Assembly: GCA_037892935.1 (NCBI GenBank)
Contig: JAYXKI010000006.1
Span: 806,001 to 870,000 of the forward strand
DNA length: 64,000 bases
Reading direction: 5' to 3'
Origin: Phlebopus portentosus
Taxonomy: Eukaryota > Basidiomycota > Agaricomycetes > Boletales > Boletinellaceae
Part shown: positions 12,349 through 22,859 of the stretch, piece by piece
Layout: the number at the start of each line of letters is the position of its first letter
How positions within the stretch are numbered: position 1 is the stretch's first letter
Notes under the pieces: model-generated
Database searches by the model: none
Told to the model about the DNA's origin: nothing
What the model saw: only the letters and a program-made list of their open reading frames with translations
Position numbers and translations under genes: made by a program

Positions 12349-13087
12349 TTAATCGCGCAGAGCTTTGATCTCTTTTGTACTCGACTCGAGGTATTCATCG
12401 TGTTTACTTTGGTACATTGCTTCAGAGCGGCGAAGGGGCAATCGAAGTCAGCAATTAGATAGCTGACAAACTTATAATGTATGTTACCTGGTAATTTTGA
12501 CTGAGCGCGCAATCGCGCGACGGCTTCTCTGTTATGTTGTATAGCCGCTAGCTGGGCGTGCTTGATGGTGCCTTTCAGAAGTAGAAACGAGTTTAAGACG
12601 TAACATGGTGAACGATGATGCAGATGAAAGCGCACCAGATACGTGGATAACATTTGGAAGATACGTCCTGCCTTGCATCTTCCTAATACACGTCACAGCA
12701 CCCCATGCAATACGGTGATGATCTCGAGCAACACGGATGATACATAGATTTGTTGTCGGCGAGAAATACTTCACTGTTGCAAGCCCAACCAAAACGAGTT
12801 ACAAATGCCAGAATCAGTACATCCTAGTTTCCTACAGAATATAGTTGACTTACCGGTCAACGATGAGCCAACAGCACCCCAGCCAGTATCCCCAAAGTTG
12901 ACGAGCACGCTTTCTCTTAGTGCATTCCAGATGTATTTCCCTGTGAGTCCGTCGGATGGCGCGTACGTCGCGACTCCTTCAGATGTGAACGGTATGAACT
13001 CAACGAGGAGCCATCTGTTCTGATTAAGTTACTATCAGAAATGGAACAGAAATGAATAAGAGAGATAAACACCTTGAAGCGAACCAT
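12349..13087 (-). CDS. POP5: RNase P/MRP protein subunit Pop5
   Basis: Pop5 is a core protein of nuclear RNase P and RNase MRP, acting in tRNA 5' and rRNA processing. Five exons on the minus strand (13073-13087, 12854-13019, 12636-12773, 12488-12571, 12349-12419) give 157 residues. Exon 1 is only 15 nt and encodes MVRFK. Exon 2 starts NRWLLVEFIPF and contains the family block LRESVLVNFGDTGWGAVG; exon 3 carries KYFSPTTNLCIIRVARDHHR; exon 4 carries GTIKHAQLAAIQHNREAVAR. These are the most conserved Pop5 segments and their order is right. The gene sits 248 nt beyond the stop of oxygenase copy 1, and a decayed piece of POP5 recurs inside the oxygenase array. Confidence 0.9.
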
Positions 13088-13334
13088 CAGCTCACCAACT
13101 TGAAGGGCTGACAAGATCAGATCACAGATTCCGAGTCAGAAAAAACTGCGTTGATCCTCGCCGATCTTCGGCGATCAATGTCGATCTCGCTCACTGAGTT
13201 ACAACTCAGGAAGACGATATTCCTATATATTCTCTATATCAAATTGATCCCATTCTACAATCGAACTAAGTTATACAATTACACAAAATATGGCTTCAAG
13301 CCCACGGTCTCGCCCAATTTTCTTTTCAATATGC

Positions 13335-14591
13335 TCAAATAGCGTCAGGTCGATGCTCCATGCCCCTGCTTGCGCGGTACGTCTCAGGTCCCTGATCCAA
13401 TGATCACATTACAAGCGTTAGCAAATAATCTATAAATTATCGATCTCGGGCATACCTTTCGATTCTTTAACTGCAAGTTGTCCATTCTTCTGGCATACCA
13501 GTCTCCTTGGGTCACATTCGGGAAGTACATGGCTCTCTGCTCTGAGCTCATGCGAGACAATGCATCCTTCACAGCCTCGCTTTCATCCAGAGCGCGTAGT
13601 GATACACGATTCGCAGGTCGAGAGAAATATCCCATGGACCAGCGAGTCTGAGACGCCTGGGCACCCGGAGGCGGGACCGTGCGATGCAAATTTGAGCGCA
13701 AGATGCCTCCGGAGAATACGGAGAGCGAATCGCCGATGTTACAAATGGCATGGCCCGGAATCGGGAGAACATACTGCCATTCGGCGCTGCCAGGAGGAAA
13801 AACCTGTAGTCCTCCGAGACGGTTGTGCAGGAACGAGAGCGATCCAAAATCAGTGTGGGCTCCAAGGAACACGTCTTCTTTCGTGATCGAGCCGACGGAA
13901 CCGGCTTTCTTGGGAGGACTCTTGATGCAGCGAGCCTCGGAACCGCTAGCTTCCATGCGTGGGTGGAGTTTGAGCAACGTACCAGCCGGCATACCGAGCT
14001 TCATCTCGTAGACAGATAGGACTGTGTCGATGATATCGACTGACTTCTGCACGAACGGGATGATCGTCGATTCCATTCGCGCATTGACCGCAGAAGGATA
14101 AGTACGGTGGAAAACTTCAGGGTACGCTAATGCGTCCTCCTTGGATACATTGATAAACTCGACATTGTCCGGATTGCCATACTCGTTCGTCGCACCTGAA
14201 CCCAATTGCTTTATGCTGACAAGAAAGCGTTAATCTCATTTAGAAGCATATACAGTATCTATCGTGATACTTGCCCGAAGGTAAATGCCCCATCACCCCT
14301 TAAGTACTTCATCTTTTCTTCCTGAGGAAGGGCCAATGTTTCCTCGCCCATGTCAAACATACCCTCGACTTCAAGTTCAGCACCATGATTCTTTAAGCTA
14401 CACGGAGGTCAGCCCCGAAAATGCAGCCAAAGAGGTAATGATACTTACTACCAGAAGCCTAGTTCTGTCGAGGCCTTCCAAAGCTTGTCAATTTCTTGAG
14501 AGTCACCGGACTTTACTAGTCCATAATCAACAATTATTAGCGGGTGAGTTGGGAGGTCCTCAGGAAACGGGGGAAGCGTGAGTCCCGGCAT
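13335..14591 (-). CDS. 2-oxoglutarate/Fe(II) oxygenase, array copy 1
   Basis: An isopenicillin-N-synthase-like dioxygenase that should couple 2-oxoglutarate decarboxylation to oxidation of an unknown small molecule. Four exons (14449-14591, 14275-14397, 13456-14215, 13335-13391) give 360 residues. The N-terminal DIOX_N part begins MPGLTLPPFP and contains ELGFWYLKNHG. Iron ligands are His209 and Asp211 in GAHTDFGSL and His266 in SNLHRTVPPPG; the 2-oxoglutarate-binding Arg280-x-Ser282 lies in TRWSMGYF. All key residues are present. Intron 2 uses a GC donor (GCAAGT), where the four paralogues use GT. The 57-nt last exon encodes GPETYRASRGMEH and a short tail shared by the whole array. Substrate cannot be told from sequence. 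Confidence 0.85.
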
Positions 14592-15240
14592 GTTCAGACA
14601 GACTGCTAGAAAACCAGTTGGTAGACATTGGTGCACGTTTGGTAGTTTGTTTTTATATCAAGACTTCAAACTTCTTTATTTGAACAGCGATTGGCCACTA
14701 GAATACCCAGGCATGTGAACCCGAGCAGGCATGCCGCACTGCCGAGGGTCACAAAGTTCTAGTGGAGAGACAGAACCCTACGCTTCGGCATTCAGTCTGA
14801 GCATTGAACACTCAAGCTTTGTGAGAGATGACGATAAAACTGCAGAAAGACTCCGATGAGAATCGGTCAGAGTTGCGTTGTCCTTCGATGCTTAGGAATG
14901 CTTCGTCGACGAAGTCCATTTGCACTCGAATGCTCCGATGCATTCCAGATGTATTCTTGTCCTATGGGTCCGTCCGATGGTACGTACACAGAGATGTCTT
15001 CAAGTGCGAATAAGGTGAACTGGACCAAGAGCGAATTCGTGTGCACATAGATGTTCTGGTGAAGGTTCACAAGCTGCAGGTTGGCTTGCGGATCTCTGTC
15101 TATCTGCGCCAATCTTTGCCGATCTTCAATAACACATTTACTATCCAAGTAATCGAATTTCTTTGAATTCGTGACATTCTACGACATACGCAGAACTACA
15201 AGAGCATACCCAAAATTCCCATATCCTTATCACAGTCACC
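14592..15240. other. spacer between oxygenase copies 1 and 2
   Basis: 649 nt that includes the upstream region of copy 1 and a decayed POP5 fragment (listed separately). No other coding signal seen. Confidence 0.5.
14905..15045 (-). pseudogene. decayed POP5 exon-2 fragment
   Basis: On the minus strand this stretch reads NSLLVQFTLF, then YVPSDGPIGQEYIWNA. It aligns in order with NRWLLVEFIPF and YAPSDGLTGKYIWNA of the intact POP5 exon 2 at 12854-13019, and a 17-nt block (plus-strand 14937-14953) is identical. After that point the similarity fades and the Pop5 block FGDTGWGAVG is absent, as are the other exons. The fragment lies between oxygenase copies 1 and 2, in the same place relative to copy 2 as real POP5 is to copy 1. 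It is therefore best explained as a passenger of the tandem duplication. Confidence 0.7.
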
Positions 15241-16488
15241 TCAATAAACATGAGGCATGTGCTCCATACCTCTGCTCGCGCGGTACGTCTCGGGTCCCTA
15301 TTCGAAGGAAATCAATACATGATCCCAGCTCTAGTCCTCGACTTGAAGTTAAACGTACCTTCCTGTTCTTGATCTCGCTGTTGCTCGTTCTCCTGGAGTT
15401 CCAATCTCCTTGTGTAACATTCGGGAAATACCGCTCTCTCTTCAGAGTTCATGTGCGATAGCGCGTCTTCCACGACGTGGCTTTGATCTAAAGCACGGAG
15501 CATCACGTCATTTGCTGGCCGCGAGAAGTAGCCCATTGACCAGCGAGTCTCGGATGCCTGCGCGCCAGGAGGCGGAACCGAGCGATGCAGATTTGACCGC
15601 AAGATGCCTCCGGAGAACACGGAAAGTGAGTCTCCGATATTGCAAATGGCGTGACCCTGGATCGGGAGAACATATTGCCATTCTGAGCTGCCAGGAGGAA
15701 GAACCTGCAGTCCCCCAAGACGGTTGTGTACGAAGGAGAGGGACCCAAAGTCAGTGTGCGCCCCAAGGAACACGTCCTCCTTCGTAATGGGACCTTGAAA
15801 CCCGGATTTCTTGGGCGGACTCCTGATACAGCGAGCCTCCGAGTCACTGGCTTCCATGTGTTTATGGAGTTCAAGCAGTGCACCAGCAGGGAGTCCAAGT
15901 TTCATTTCATAGACCGACAGAACTGTGTCGATGATGTCGACGGACTTCCGCACGAATGGGATGATCGTTGATTCCATGCGAGTGTAGACCGTGGAAGGAT
16001 AAGTACGGTGGAAAACCTCGGGGTACGCAAGCGCGTCTTCCTTGGAGACGTTGACGAACTCTACGTTATCAGGATTACCGTACTCATTGGTCGCAGTAGA
16101 ACCCAATCTCTTTATACTGGTGTGAAAGAGTCAGTCTCGGTAGTTAGCAATTGCGATATAGTGAGTATTACCCGAAGGAAAAACCACCTTCACCCCTGAT
16201 GAACTTCATCTTCTCATCTTGAGGAGAGTTAGGGTTTCCTCGCCCATGTCGAACATTCCATCGACTTCAAAATCGGCGCCATGATTCTTCAGGCTACACG
16301 AAAGTCAGCGCCCAGTTGCACAGTAAAATAACCAGCACCACGTACTACCAGAAGCCTAACTCCGTCGAGGCTTTCCAGAGTTTGTCGATCTCTTGAGCAT
16401 CACCAGATTTTACGAGTCCGTAGTCAACAACAAGGAGGGGGTGCGTAGGGAGATTCTCTGGGAAAGGAGGAAGCGTGAGTCCAGGCAT
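15241..16488 (-). pseudogene. 2OG-Fe(II) oxygenase, array copy 2 (two frameshifts)
   Basis: Same four-exon layout as copy 1 (16346-16488, 16172-16293, 15359-16116, 15241-15297). Exon 2 is 122 nt, where all other copies have 123: one base is missing between GAAACCCTAACTCT and CCTCAAGATGAG (about 16228), so the frame hits TGA a few codons later. Exon 3 is 758 nt, where copy 1 has 760: two bases are missing near 15433 between SEERA and YFPNVTQGDW. The iron-binding motifs HTDFGS and SNLHR and the last exon are still readable in their separate frames, so decay is recent. The splice sites, including intron 2 donor GTAATA, are intact. A pseudogene unless both indels are assembly errors. Confidence 0.85.
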
Positions 16489-17182
16489 ATTTAGAGAGAC
16501 TACTATCAACAGAGTTCGGTCGCTTTTGGTATACGACCGAATTCTGTTTTTATACACACGAAGATTCCCAGCGAGAGTCGCAGCTACATGCCATCCTTCG
16601 TCTTAACATTTACTAGCCAGTGGTGTATCCTGAGCATGTGGGTTTCAGCGTACATACTGAGAGATCCTAAGAATATACTCGAGCTAAAGGGGAAGTCGAT
16701 GTGCCTATCGCAGCAGGTGGGGGAACTTTAATCAGTGGCTTTTACATCTAGTTCGAGCGCCCAAGAGCGCCCAATACCCAATCTTCGTTCGAGCTGAAAT
16801 GGAACAGTCGGCCCGATAAGAGCCGGCTTTGTGACGGGGACAGAGGTACTTCGCTGAGTAGAGACGTGAAAGGTCTTGAAGCCAGGAAACGATTCGCCGA
16901 TGAAGTCCGTTCGCTTTCTATCATCAAACATATTCCGACGCGTTCATGGGACCACTCAGCGCGACTTTCTTCGATGCGCGCACACGGAAAGAAGGCCATG
17001 GTCAATGCGGGCCGTGTGAGTAAAGCCCCTTCGACCGGATGCACTTGCGTGGCTATGTACCATTAAACCGGTGTAGGAATCAATGCGGGAACAGAATCTG
17101 GATGACGTCATTCAGAACAGATGCCTGTGCTCAGCAATCTGGCCGTGACCAAGGAGCTGATGGACGACTCTTCGACAGAGCG
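16489..17182. other. spacer between oxygenase copies 2 and 3
   Basis: 694 nt without a supported gene. Around 16880-16960 short blocks match the spacer at 14895-14955 (for example CGA.GAAGTCC.TT.GC on the plus strand), suggesting another, more decayed trace of the same duplicated spacer. This is tentative. Confidence 0.35.
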
Positions 17183-18446
17183 TCAAATTACGTCTGGCTT
17201 GTACTCCATTCCTCTCGAAGCATGCCAAGTCTTGGGGCCCTACAAAGAAAAACAGAAGGAAAGTCAGCGAGTCAATAAAGTTTCTGTCATTCACGGCACC
17301 TTCATATTTTTTATCCTTTCTTTTGACACACGTCTAGCATACCAATCACCTTGAGTCATACCAGGCCTGTGTTTCGCTTGGTCCTCGAGACTCATGCGGG
17401 CAATGGCCGCCTTTATTGTATCGCTCTCTTCTAAAGCACGTAGAGGTACATTATGACTAGGCCGAGAGAAGAATACCACGGACCAACGTGTATACGTCCG
17501 TTGAGCTCCTGGCGGAGGAACGATACGATGAAGGTTTGATCTTAATATACCTCCAGAGAATATCGTGAGGGCATCGCCAATGTTGCAAATAGCGTGTCCA
17601 GGAATTGGTAGAACATATTGCCAGTCTGATGATCCCGGCGGAAGAACTTGCAGACCTCCAAGCCGGTTGTGTAGGAATGAGAGAGATCCAAAGTCTGTGT
17701 GGGCTCCCAAAGCTACCATGTCCTTTTCAATCGCAGAATCCCTGTTAACCTGGATAGGTGGGCTCTTGATACAACGCGCTTCCGGAATCCGAACCGCTGC
17801 TGTCTGTGTGGCAATGAAGTCTCAGGAGCGCACCCATCGGAAGATCGAGCCTTTCCTCAGTAACGGAAAAAACTGTATCGATGATTGCAAGAGACTTGCG
17901 CACGAAAGGAGTAATGGTAGGTCCCATTCGAGAATTGACAGTTGATGGATAGGTCCGATGAATGATCTCAGGGTATGCAAGAGCGTCCTCCCTAGAAATA
18001 TTGATGAACTCGACGTTATCCGGATCGCCGTATTCATTGGTCGCATAAACACCAATTCCCTTGTACCTAAAGCTTGCCATTAGCAAAGTGTCGATGGTGC
18101 TCCGCCGAAGAACAGGCTATTACCCAAACGACTGACCACCATCACCTTGGTCAAACTTCAGTTTCTCCGCCATTGAAAGCTTCATCGTCTCGGCTCCCAT
18201 GTCGAACATCCCGTCAACTTCGCTATTAGCCCCATGATTCTTCAGACTCGTGATTACACTAAGTCGCGAAGATGAAATGCCTCAATGCATAAATGATACT
18301 CACTACCAAAAGCCCAATTCAGTCGCAGCCTTCCAAAGCTTTTCACTCTCTTCGAAGTCCCGGTTCTAGATAAGCTCGTAGTCGACAACCAATAAAGGAT
18401 GTGTAGAAATGTCATCCGGAAAGGGAGGAATAGCTAGACCTGGCAT
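17183..18446 (-). pseudogene. 2OG-Fe(II) oxygenase, array copy 3 (nonsense plus frameshift)
   Basis: Exons by analogy: 18304-18446, 18124-18246, 17300-18066, 17183-17239. Exon 1 carries an in-frame TAG (plus-strand CTA at 18366-18368) where the intact copies read Lys (VDYELI-stop against VDYELIKTGD). Exon 3 has one extra base near 17785 (TCCGGAAGCG where the paralogues imply TCCGAAGCG), which puts the rest of the catalytic half out of frame. Beyond the indel the second frame keeps GAHTDFGSLSFLHNRLGGLQ, SNLHRIVPPPG and TRWSVVFFSRP. The C-terminus is the most diverged of the five (MTQGDWYARRVSKERIKNMK). It looks like an older loss than copy 2. Confidence 0.85.
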
Positions 18447-18954
18447 GTTTTACGCCACTACTCGTGATCATGAACTAGAAAGAGTGGTTAGGAGAGACTC
18501 CTTATTATCTCTCGGATCGTTATCTAGCAGATGTTTGGAAAGGTCCGTGGGAGCAGATATGCAACCAAGTGCTTCGCAGGCGGCGACAAGAGAAAGGAAG
18601 TTACTTTCCATTGCCGCGCTTCGGAAGTTGAGAAACACTTCTCCGAGGCTCGTAGAAAACAGATTTGATGATAAAGTTAGACGAGATAGATCGCTTCTTC
18701 AAATTTGACACTAGCCCATGAGCAGCGAGTACGGCCATGGTCGACAGTGAGAGTATAAGTCTCTTCCGGACAAGAAAGAGAAAATGCAGAGTATCCCTCA
18801 CCTCCCGTTGCAGTGTTCGACGAAGGTTTATATAGCCAGGAGATCTAGACGTACAGTGAATACCAATGAAAGTGAAAGCCTACTCGGAATATGTTTTCAG
18901 TGCCCGCGAACGAAACTGACGATTTCCGCGACAATTATCTATCCGACCACACCA
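18447..18954. other. spacer between oxygenase copies 3 and 4
   Basis: 508 nt that includes the upstream side of copy 3. No gene or clear POP5 trace seen. Confidence 0.4.
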
Positions 18955-20199
18955 TTAGATAGCGCGTGGACTATGTTCCATGCCTTTGCTCGCGAGATAT
19001 GTTTTGGGCCCCTGGTGGGAGATCAGCTACACCCATGAGAATAACTTTAAATACTTGCCTTTCTGTTCTTGAGCTGTATGTTGTCTCGCCGTCTGGCTAG
19101 CCACTGACCTTGAGTCACATTGGGGAAGTACCTCGCTCGTTCTTCAGGACTCATGCGTGCGAGAGCCTCCATAACTCCGGGACTCTCCTCAAGGGCGCGC
19201 AACTTGACGTCATTCGCCGGACGCATGAAATATGCGACAGACCAGCGAGGATAAGCGCTCTGGGCTCCTGGAGGTGGTACGACTCGATGCATGTTGGAAC
19301 GCAAGATTCCGCCAGAGAAGAGAGAAAGCGTATCGGCGACGTTGCAAATAGCGTGTCCTGGAATAGGGAGCACGTAGTACCAATCATCGCTACCAGGAGG
19401 GAGGACTTGCAGCCCGCCAAGTCGATTGTGCAAGAAGGTCAGTGTCCCAAAATCGGTGTGAGCTCCGTTGAACACCTTGTCCTTGTCGATGGGACCTCCG
19501 ATGTTCGCGAACTTTGGAGGGCTTCTGATGCAACGCACCTCGTCGGAACCAGCCCGGTCCGATTGAGTCTGAAGGTCAAGAAGCGTACCCTCCGAGAGTC
19601 CGAGCTTCCTTTCAAATACGGACAGGATAGTACTGAGTACTTCGATCGATTTGCGTACGAAAGGGATGATGGTTGACTCCATACGCGCATTTACTACTGA
19701 AGGATACGTGTGGTTGACGACATTCGGATAGGCAAAAGCATCTTCTCTGGAGATATTTAGATATTCCACATTGTCAGGACTTCCGTACTCGTTCGTCGCC
19801 TGTGAGCCTATTGGTTTGTAACTTCGAGAGAAATTTCAATCATCAAGCATAGAGCAAAAAACAGGGTGATCATGATGCTTACCCGTATGCCTTGATTCCA
19901 TCTCCCCTTATGAACACCATTTTTTCTTCCAAAGGGATGGCCATCATTTCTGCTGCCGTTTCAAACACACCGTCGACTTCTTCGTCCACACCATGGTTCT
20001 TTAGGCTGAAATCAATCAGGGACATTCACATAGCGAGTGCCTACGACAACACATACTACCAGAATCCGAGTTCTGTTGCGGCCTTCCAGAGAGTATCGAT
20101 TTCTCTAGAATCGCCAGTCTTGATAAGCTCATAGTCCACGACCAGCAGAGGATGAGTAGGAAGATTCTCGGGGAATGAAGGCAACGTTAGACCGGGCAT
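18955..20199 (-). CDS. 2-oxoglutarate/Fe(II) oxygenase, array copy 4
   Basis: Intact array member of 361 residues from four exons (20057-20199, 19883-20005, 19059-19821, 18955-19011). It has the family start MPGLTLPSFPENLPTHPLL, the iron motif GAHTDFGTLTFLHNRL, the third ligand in SNMHRVVPPPG and Arg-x-Ser in YPRWSVAYFMRP. Intron 3 uses a GC donor (GCAAGT after KNRK), shared with copy 5 but not with copies 1-3. Copies 4 and 5 also share SAYPRWSVA and QGQWLARRRDN, where copy 1 has QTRWSMGYF and GDWYARR. This splits the array into two subgroups. The reaction and product are unknown. Confidence 0.85.
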
Positions 20200-20788
20200 C
20201 AATGCAAGTAGGATTCAGGGCGAGAAAACGTATAGTGATAGTGAAAGATGAGGTCCGATCACTTATACATCCTCGGAAGAATTGGCATACAGAGGTTTAT
20301 AACTTATAATATCCGATAGCACTCTTAGTAATATTGTGGTGTCTCCTCCTTTAAAGTAACAGTATGAGAAAGTGAGACGAAGAATGAATCTAAGAAGCAA
20401 GTCCCCGGCTTGACAAAGTTTCGGCAGACAAGTCTGCTGACTCTGAACTTATTTCAGCTCAAGTCAACACTCTCCAAGAGACACGTTCTTGCCGTGTCTC
20501 TTGGAGCGGAAGTTCTCAGTGACGCGTACGATAATGATATGACGCATTGACCAGGTAGGTTCACCCAAATATTGGTCCATAAATTGGGGGAAAATCTCCG
20601 CTTGAGTTAAGAAGCTGGGTCGAGAAAATGATAACGTACCAACTGTTCCTCAAATCAAGTGGTTATGAATAATAACAAATGCTACTTCGCTTCGAGGGCA
20701 TAGTAATATGAAACGTAAAAATATAGCAATTATACGCACTTCAAACTTTCAGGATCGCGTACTGAACCTTCAAATCATTCCAATTCAT
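20200..20788. other. spacer between oxygenase copies 4 and 5, with hairpin
   Basis: 589 nt without a gene. It contains a perfect 14-bp inverted repeat with a 7-nt loop at 20472-20506 (listed separately), about 270 nt upstream of the copy 4 ATG. Confidence 0.5.
20472..20506. repeat. perfect 14-bp inverted repeat, 7-nt loop
   Basis: Arm CTCCAAGAGACACG at 20472-20485 and its exact reverse complement at 20493-20506, separated by TTCTTGC. It lies in the spacer upstream of oxygenase copy 4. It could be a palindromic regulatory site, a transposon footprint or a chance hairpin. Confidence 0.75.
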
Positions 20789-22029
20789 TTAGATTGCACG
20801 AGGGCTATGCTCCATTCCCCGGCTTGCGAGGTAAGTTTCAGGTCCCTAAAGTGCAAAATTATCAAGAGAGCTCTTGATGTTGCTATGGATACTCGCCTTC
20901 CTATTTTTCAGGGTCACGTTATCCCGCCTTCTGGCTAACCATTGGCCTTGCGTCACATTCGGGAAATATTTTGCTCTCTGCTCCGGACTCATGCGCGAAA
21001 GCGCCTCGCGCACGATTGGACTTTCCTCCAAGGCACGTAGCTTGACATCATTGCCCGGCCGGGTAAAGAATGCGACGGACCAGCGAGGATATGCGCTTTG
21101 TGGGCCAGGTGGAGGAACAACGCGGTGCATATTGGAACGCAGGACGCCGCCTGAGAACAATCCAAGTGAATCTCCGATGTTGCAAATGGCGTGACCAGGA
21201 ACAGGAAGAACATAATGCCAGTCTTCACTGCCAGGTGGGAGAACCTGGAGTCCGCCGAGTCGGTTATGCAGGAAGGTTAGTGATCCGAAGTCGGTATGCG
21301 CTCCAATCGATACTTTGTCTTTGTCGACAGGGCCGCCGTCGTTCCTGTATTTAGGTGGACTCTTGATGACACGCGCGTCGGAGCCGCTGCGATCCATATG
21401 CGCATGAAGATCAGCAAGCGTACCCTCGGGTAGGCCGAGTTTTCGATCAAATATAGTCATAATGGCGTCAAGCACTTCAATAGACTTGTGCACGAAAGGA
21501 ATGATAGTTGACTCCATGCGTGCGTTGACGACCGGCGGGTAAGTACGGTGAACGACTTCTGGATAGGCGAGAGCATCTTCTCTGGAAACATTCAAGTACT
21601 CGGTATTGTCAGGATTTCCGTATTCGTTCGTCGCATATGCACCGATCTGTTTATAGCTTCATAAAAGCTATCAGAGTAACGAACTCGCAGCCTTGCATCG
21701 GAAAATGTACCCAAATGACTCAGTTCCATCCCCTCTCAACCATTTCATCTTTTCCTCTAGGGGCAGATCCATCGTTTCGGCCCCGGTGTCAAACATACCA
21801 TTAACTAGTTCATCGGCACCATGATTTTTCAGACTAAGGTCGATAAGTAAACCTCCGATACTAAGGGAGCTTGGAACAGCACGCACTACCAGAAGCCCAG
21901 CTCCGTCGCAGCTTTCCAGAGCTTGTCAATTTCTTTGATATCGCCAGCCTTTAGAAGTCCATAATCTATGACAAGTAGAGGGTGCGTTGGAAAGTTATCA
22001 GGAAAGGGGGGCAGAGTTAGACCAGGCAT
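20789..22029 (-). CDS. 2-oxoglutarate/Fe(II) oxygenase, array copy 5
   Basis: Intact array member of 360 residues from four exons (21887-22029, 21711-21833, 20897-21656, 20789-20845). N-terminal MPGLTLPPFPDNFPTHPLL and ELGFWYLKNHGADE are followed by GAHTDFGSLTFLHNRL (His and Asp ligands), SNMHRVVPPPG (third ligand) and YPRWSVAFFTRP (2-oxoglutarate Arg and Ser). Intron 3 has a GC donor (GCGAGT) in the position where copies 1-3 use GT. The last exon gives GPETYLASRGMEHSPRAI, almost the same as copy 4. This is the 5'-most (outermost) copy in the direction of transcription. Confidence 0.85.
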
Positions 22030-22859
22030 ATTCACGGAAGATTCCTAGAATGCTGAATGCTGAAAAGGTTGAGGTTCAGTTTCTTATACACGTCGACAAG
22101 AATAGATGCTCACCTGACTTATGGAATCCTAACATTTCTAATAGCTCGCGAAGCTCTAAGGATGGCTCATGTGGGCAACCTTCGAAAGTCGTCCGGTAGT
22201 CTTGCAAGAGGCCGCAGTCTATTGCTGTGGGTGAAGAAACGAATACATGTAGCTGCGTAAACCATATAAGGCAGAACTTTATCCAGAGAAGCTGGGATTC
22301 AAGTTCATGAGAGCACGGAGAACGGAAATAAAGCTGCTGGAGCTGCAATGGTTGGTGAAGCTAGACAACTTTCCCTCCGATAAGACATAGAATTGAGACG
22401 ATGGTTCCCAATAGTGGCACAGAGGTTCTCCGATGGACCCCGATTGATGCGATCTAAGAATGCATCGTTCTTTCGGGCCGTATGAGTTGAGACCAGTCCA
22501 GCGAAAAGACAGTTCGGGAATAAAGCAACGCATTTTTATTCGTGAGAGAGTTTGCCCAGGTCAGATTCCTTGTTCTCATCCCTACCAGCATACGCTGAAC
22601 TCTCTTTCCGTCAACAGAATATTGCAGTTTGGAGCTCCGCCTGTGTCACAGACCAGTGACGCGTTCAACGCGAAGTCAGCACGTGCATTGATAAAGAATG
22701 GAAGGGGAAAAGAAATCAAAATACAGCAATACGACACTGATAACAGAGATCCCAAGATAGTGGTCTAACGTCTATGCCATCAATCCCTCCTCTTCTAGCT
22801 CTTCAAGATGCGATATATGTCTAGATGATTAGACCTTCAGAGAAACCCGCGCAAGATGA
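22030..22859. other. intergenic, 830 nt
   Basis: Upstream side of oxygenase copy 5 and 3' flank of CKB1. The longest open frame (22460-22768) starts without an ATG context and has no recognisable motif. Nothing supported. Confidence 0.4.

Noticed and set aside
12532..12792. 86-codon minus-strand frame read as a separate small gene
   Set aside because: It is POP5 exon 3 with unspliced intron sequence on both sides.
13335..22029. Beta-lactam (penicillin-type) biosynthetic cluster
   Set aside because: The oxygenases are only IPNS-like in fold; no NRPS, acyltransferase, epimerase or transporter gene is present nearby.
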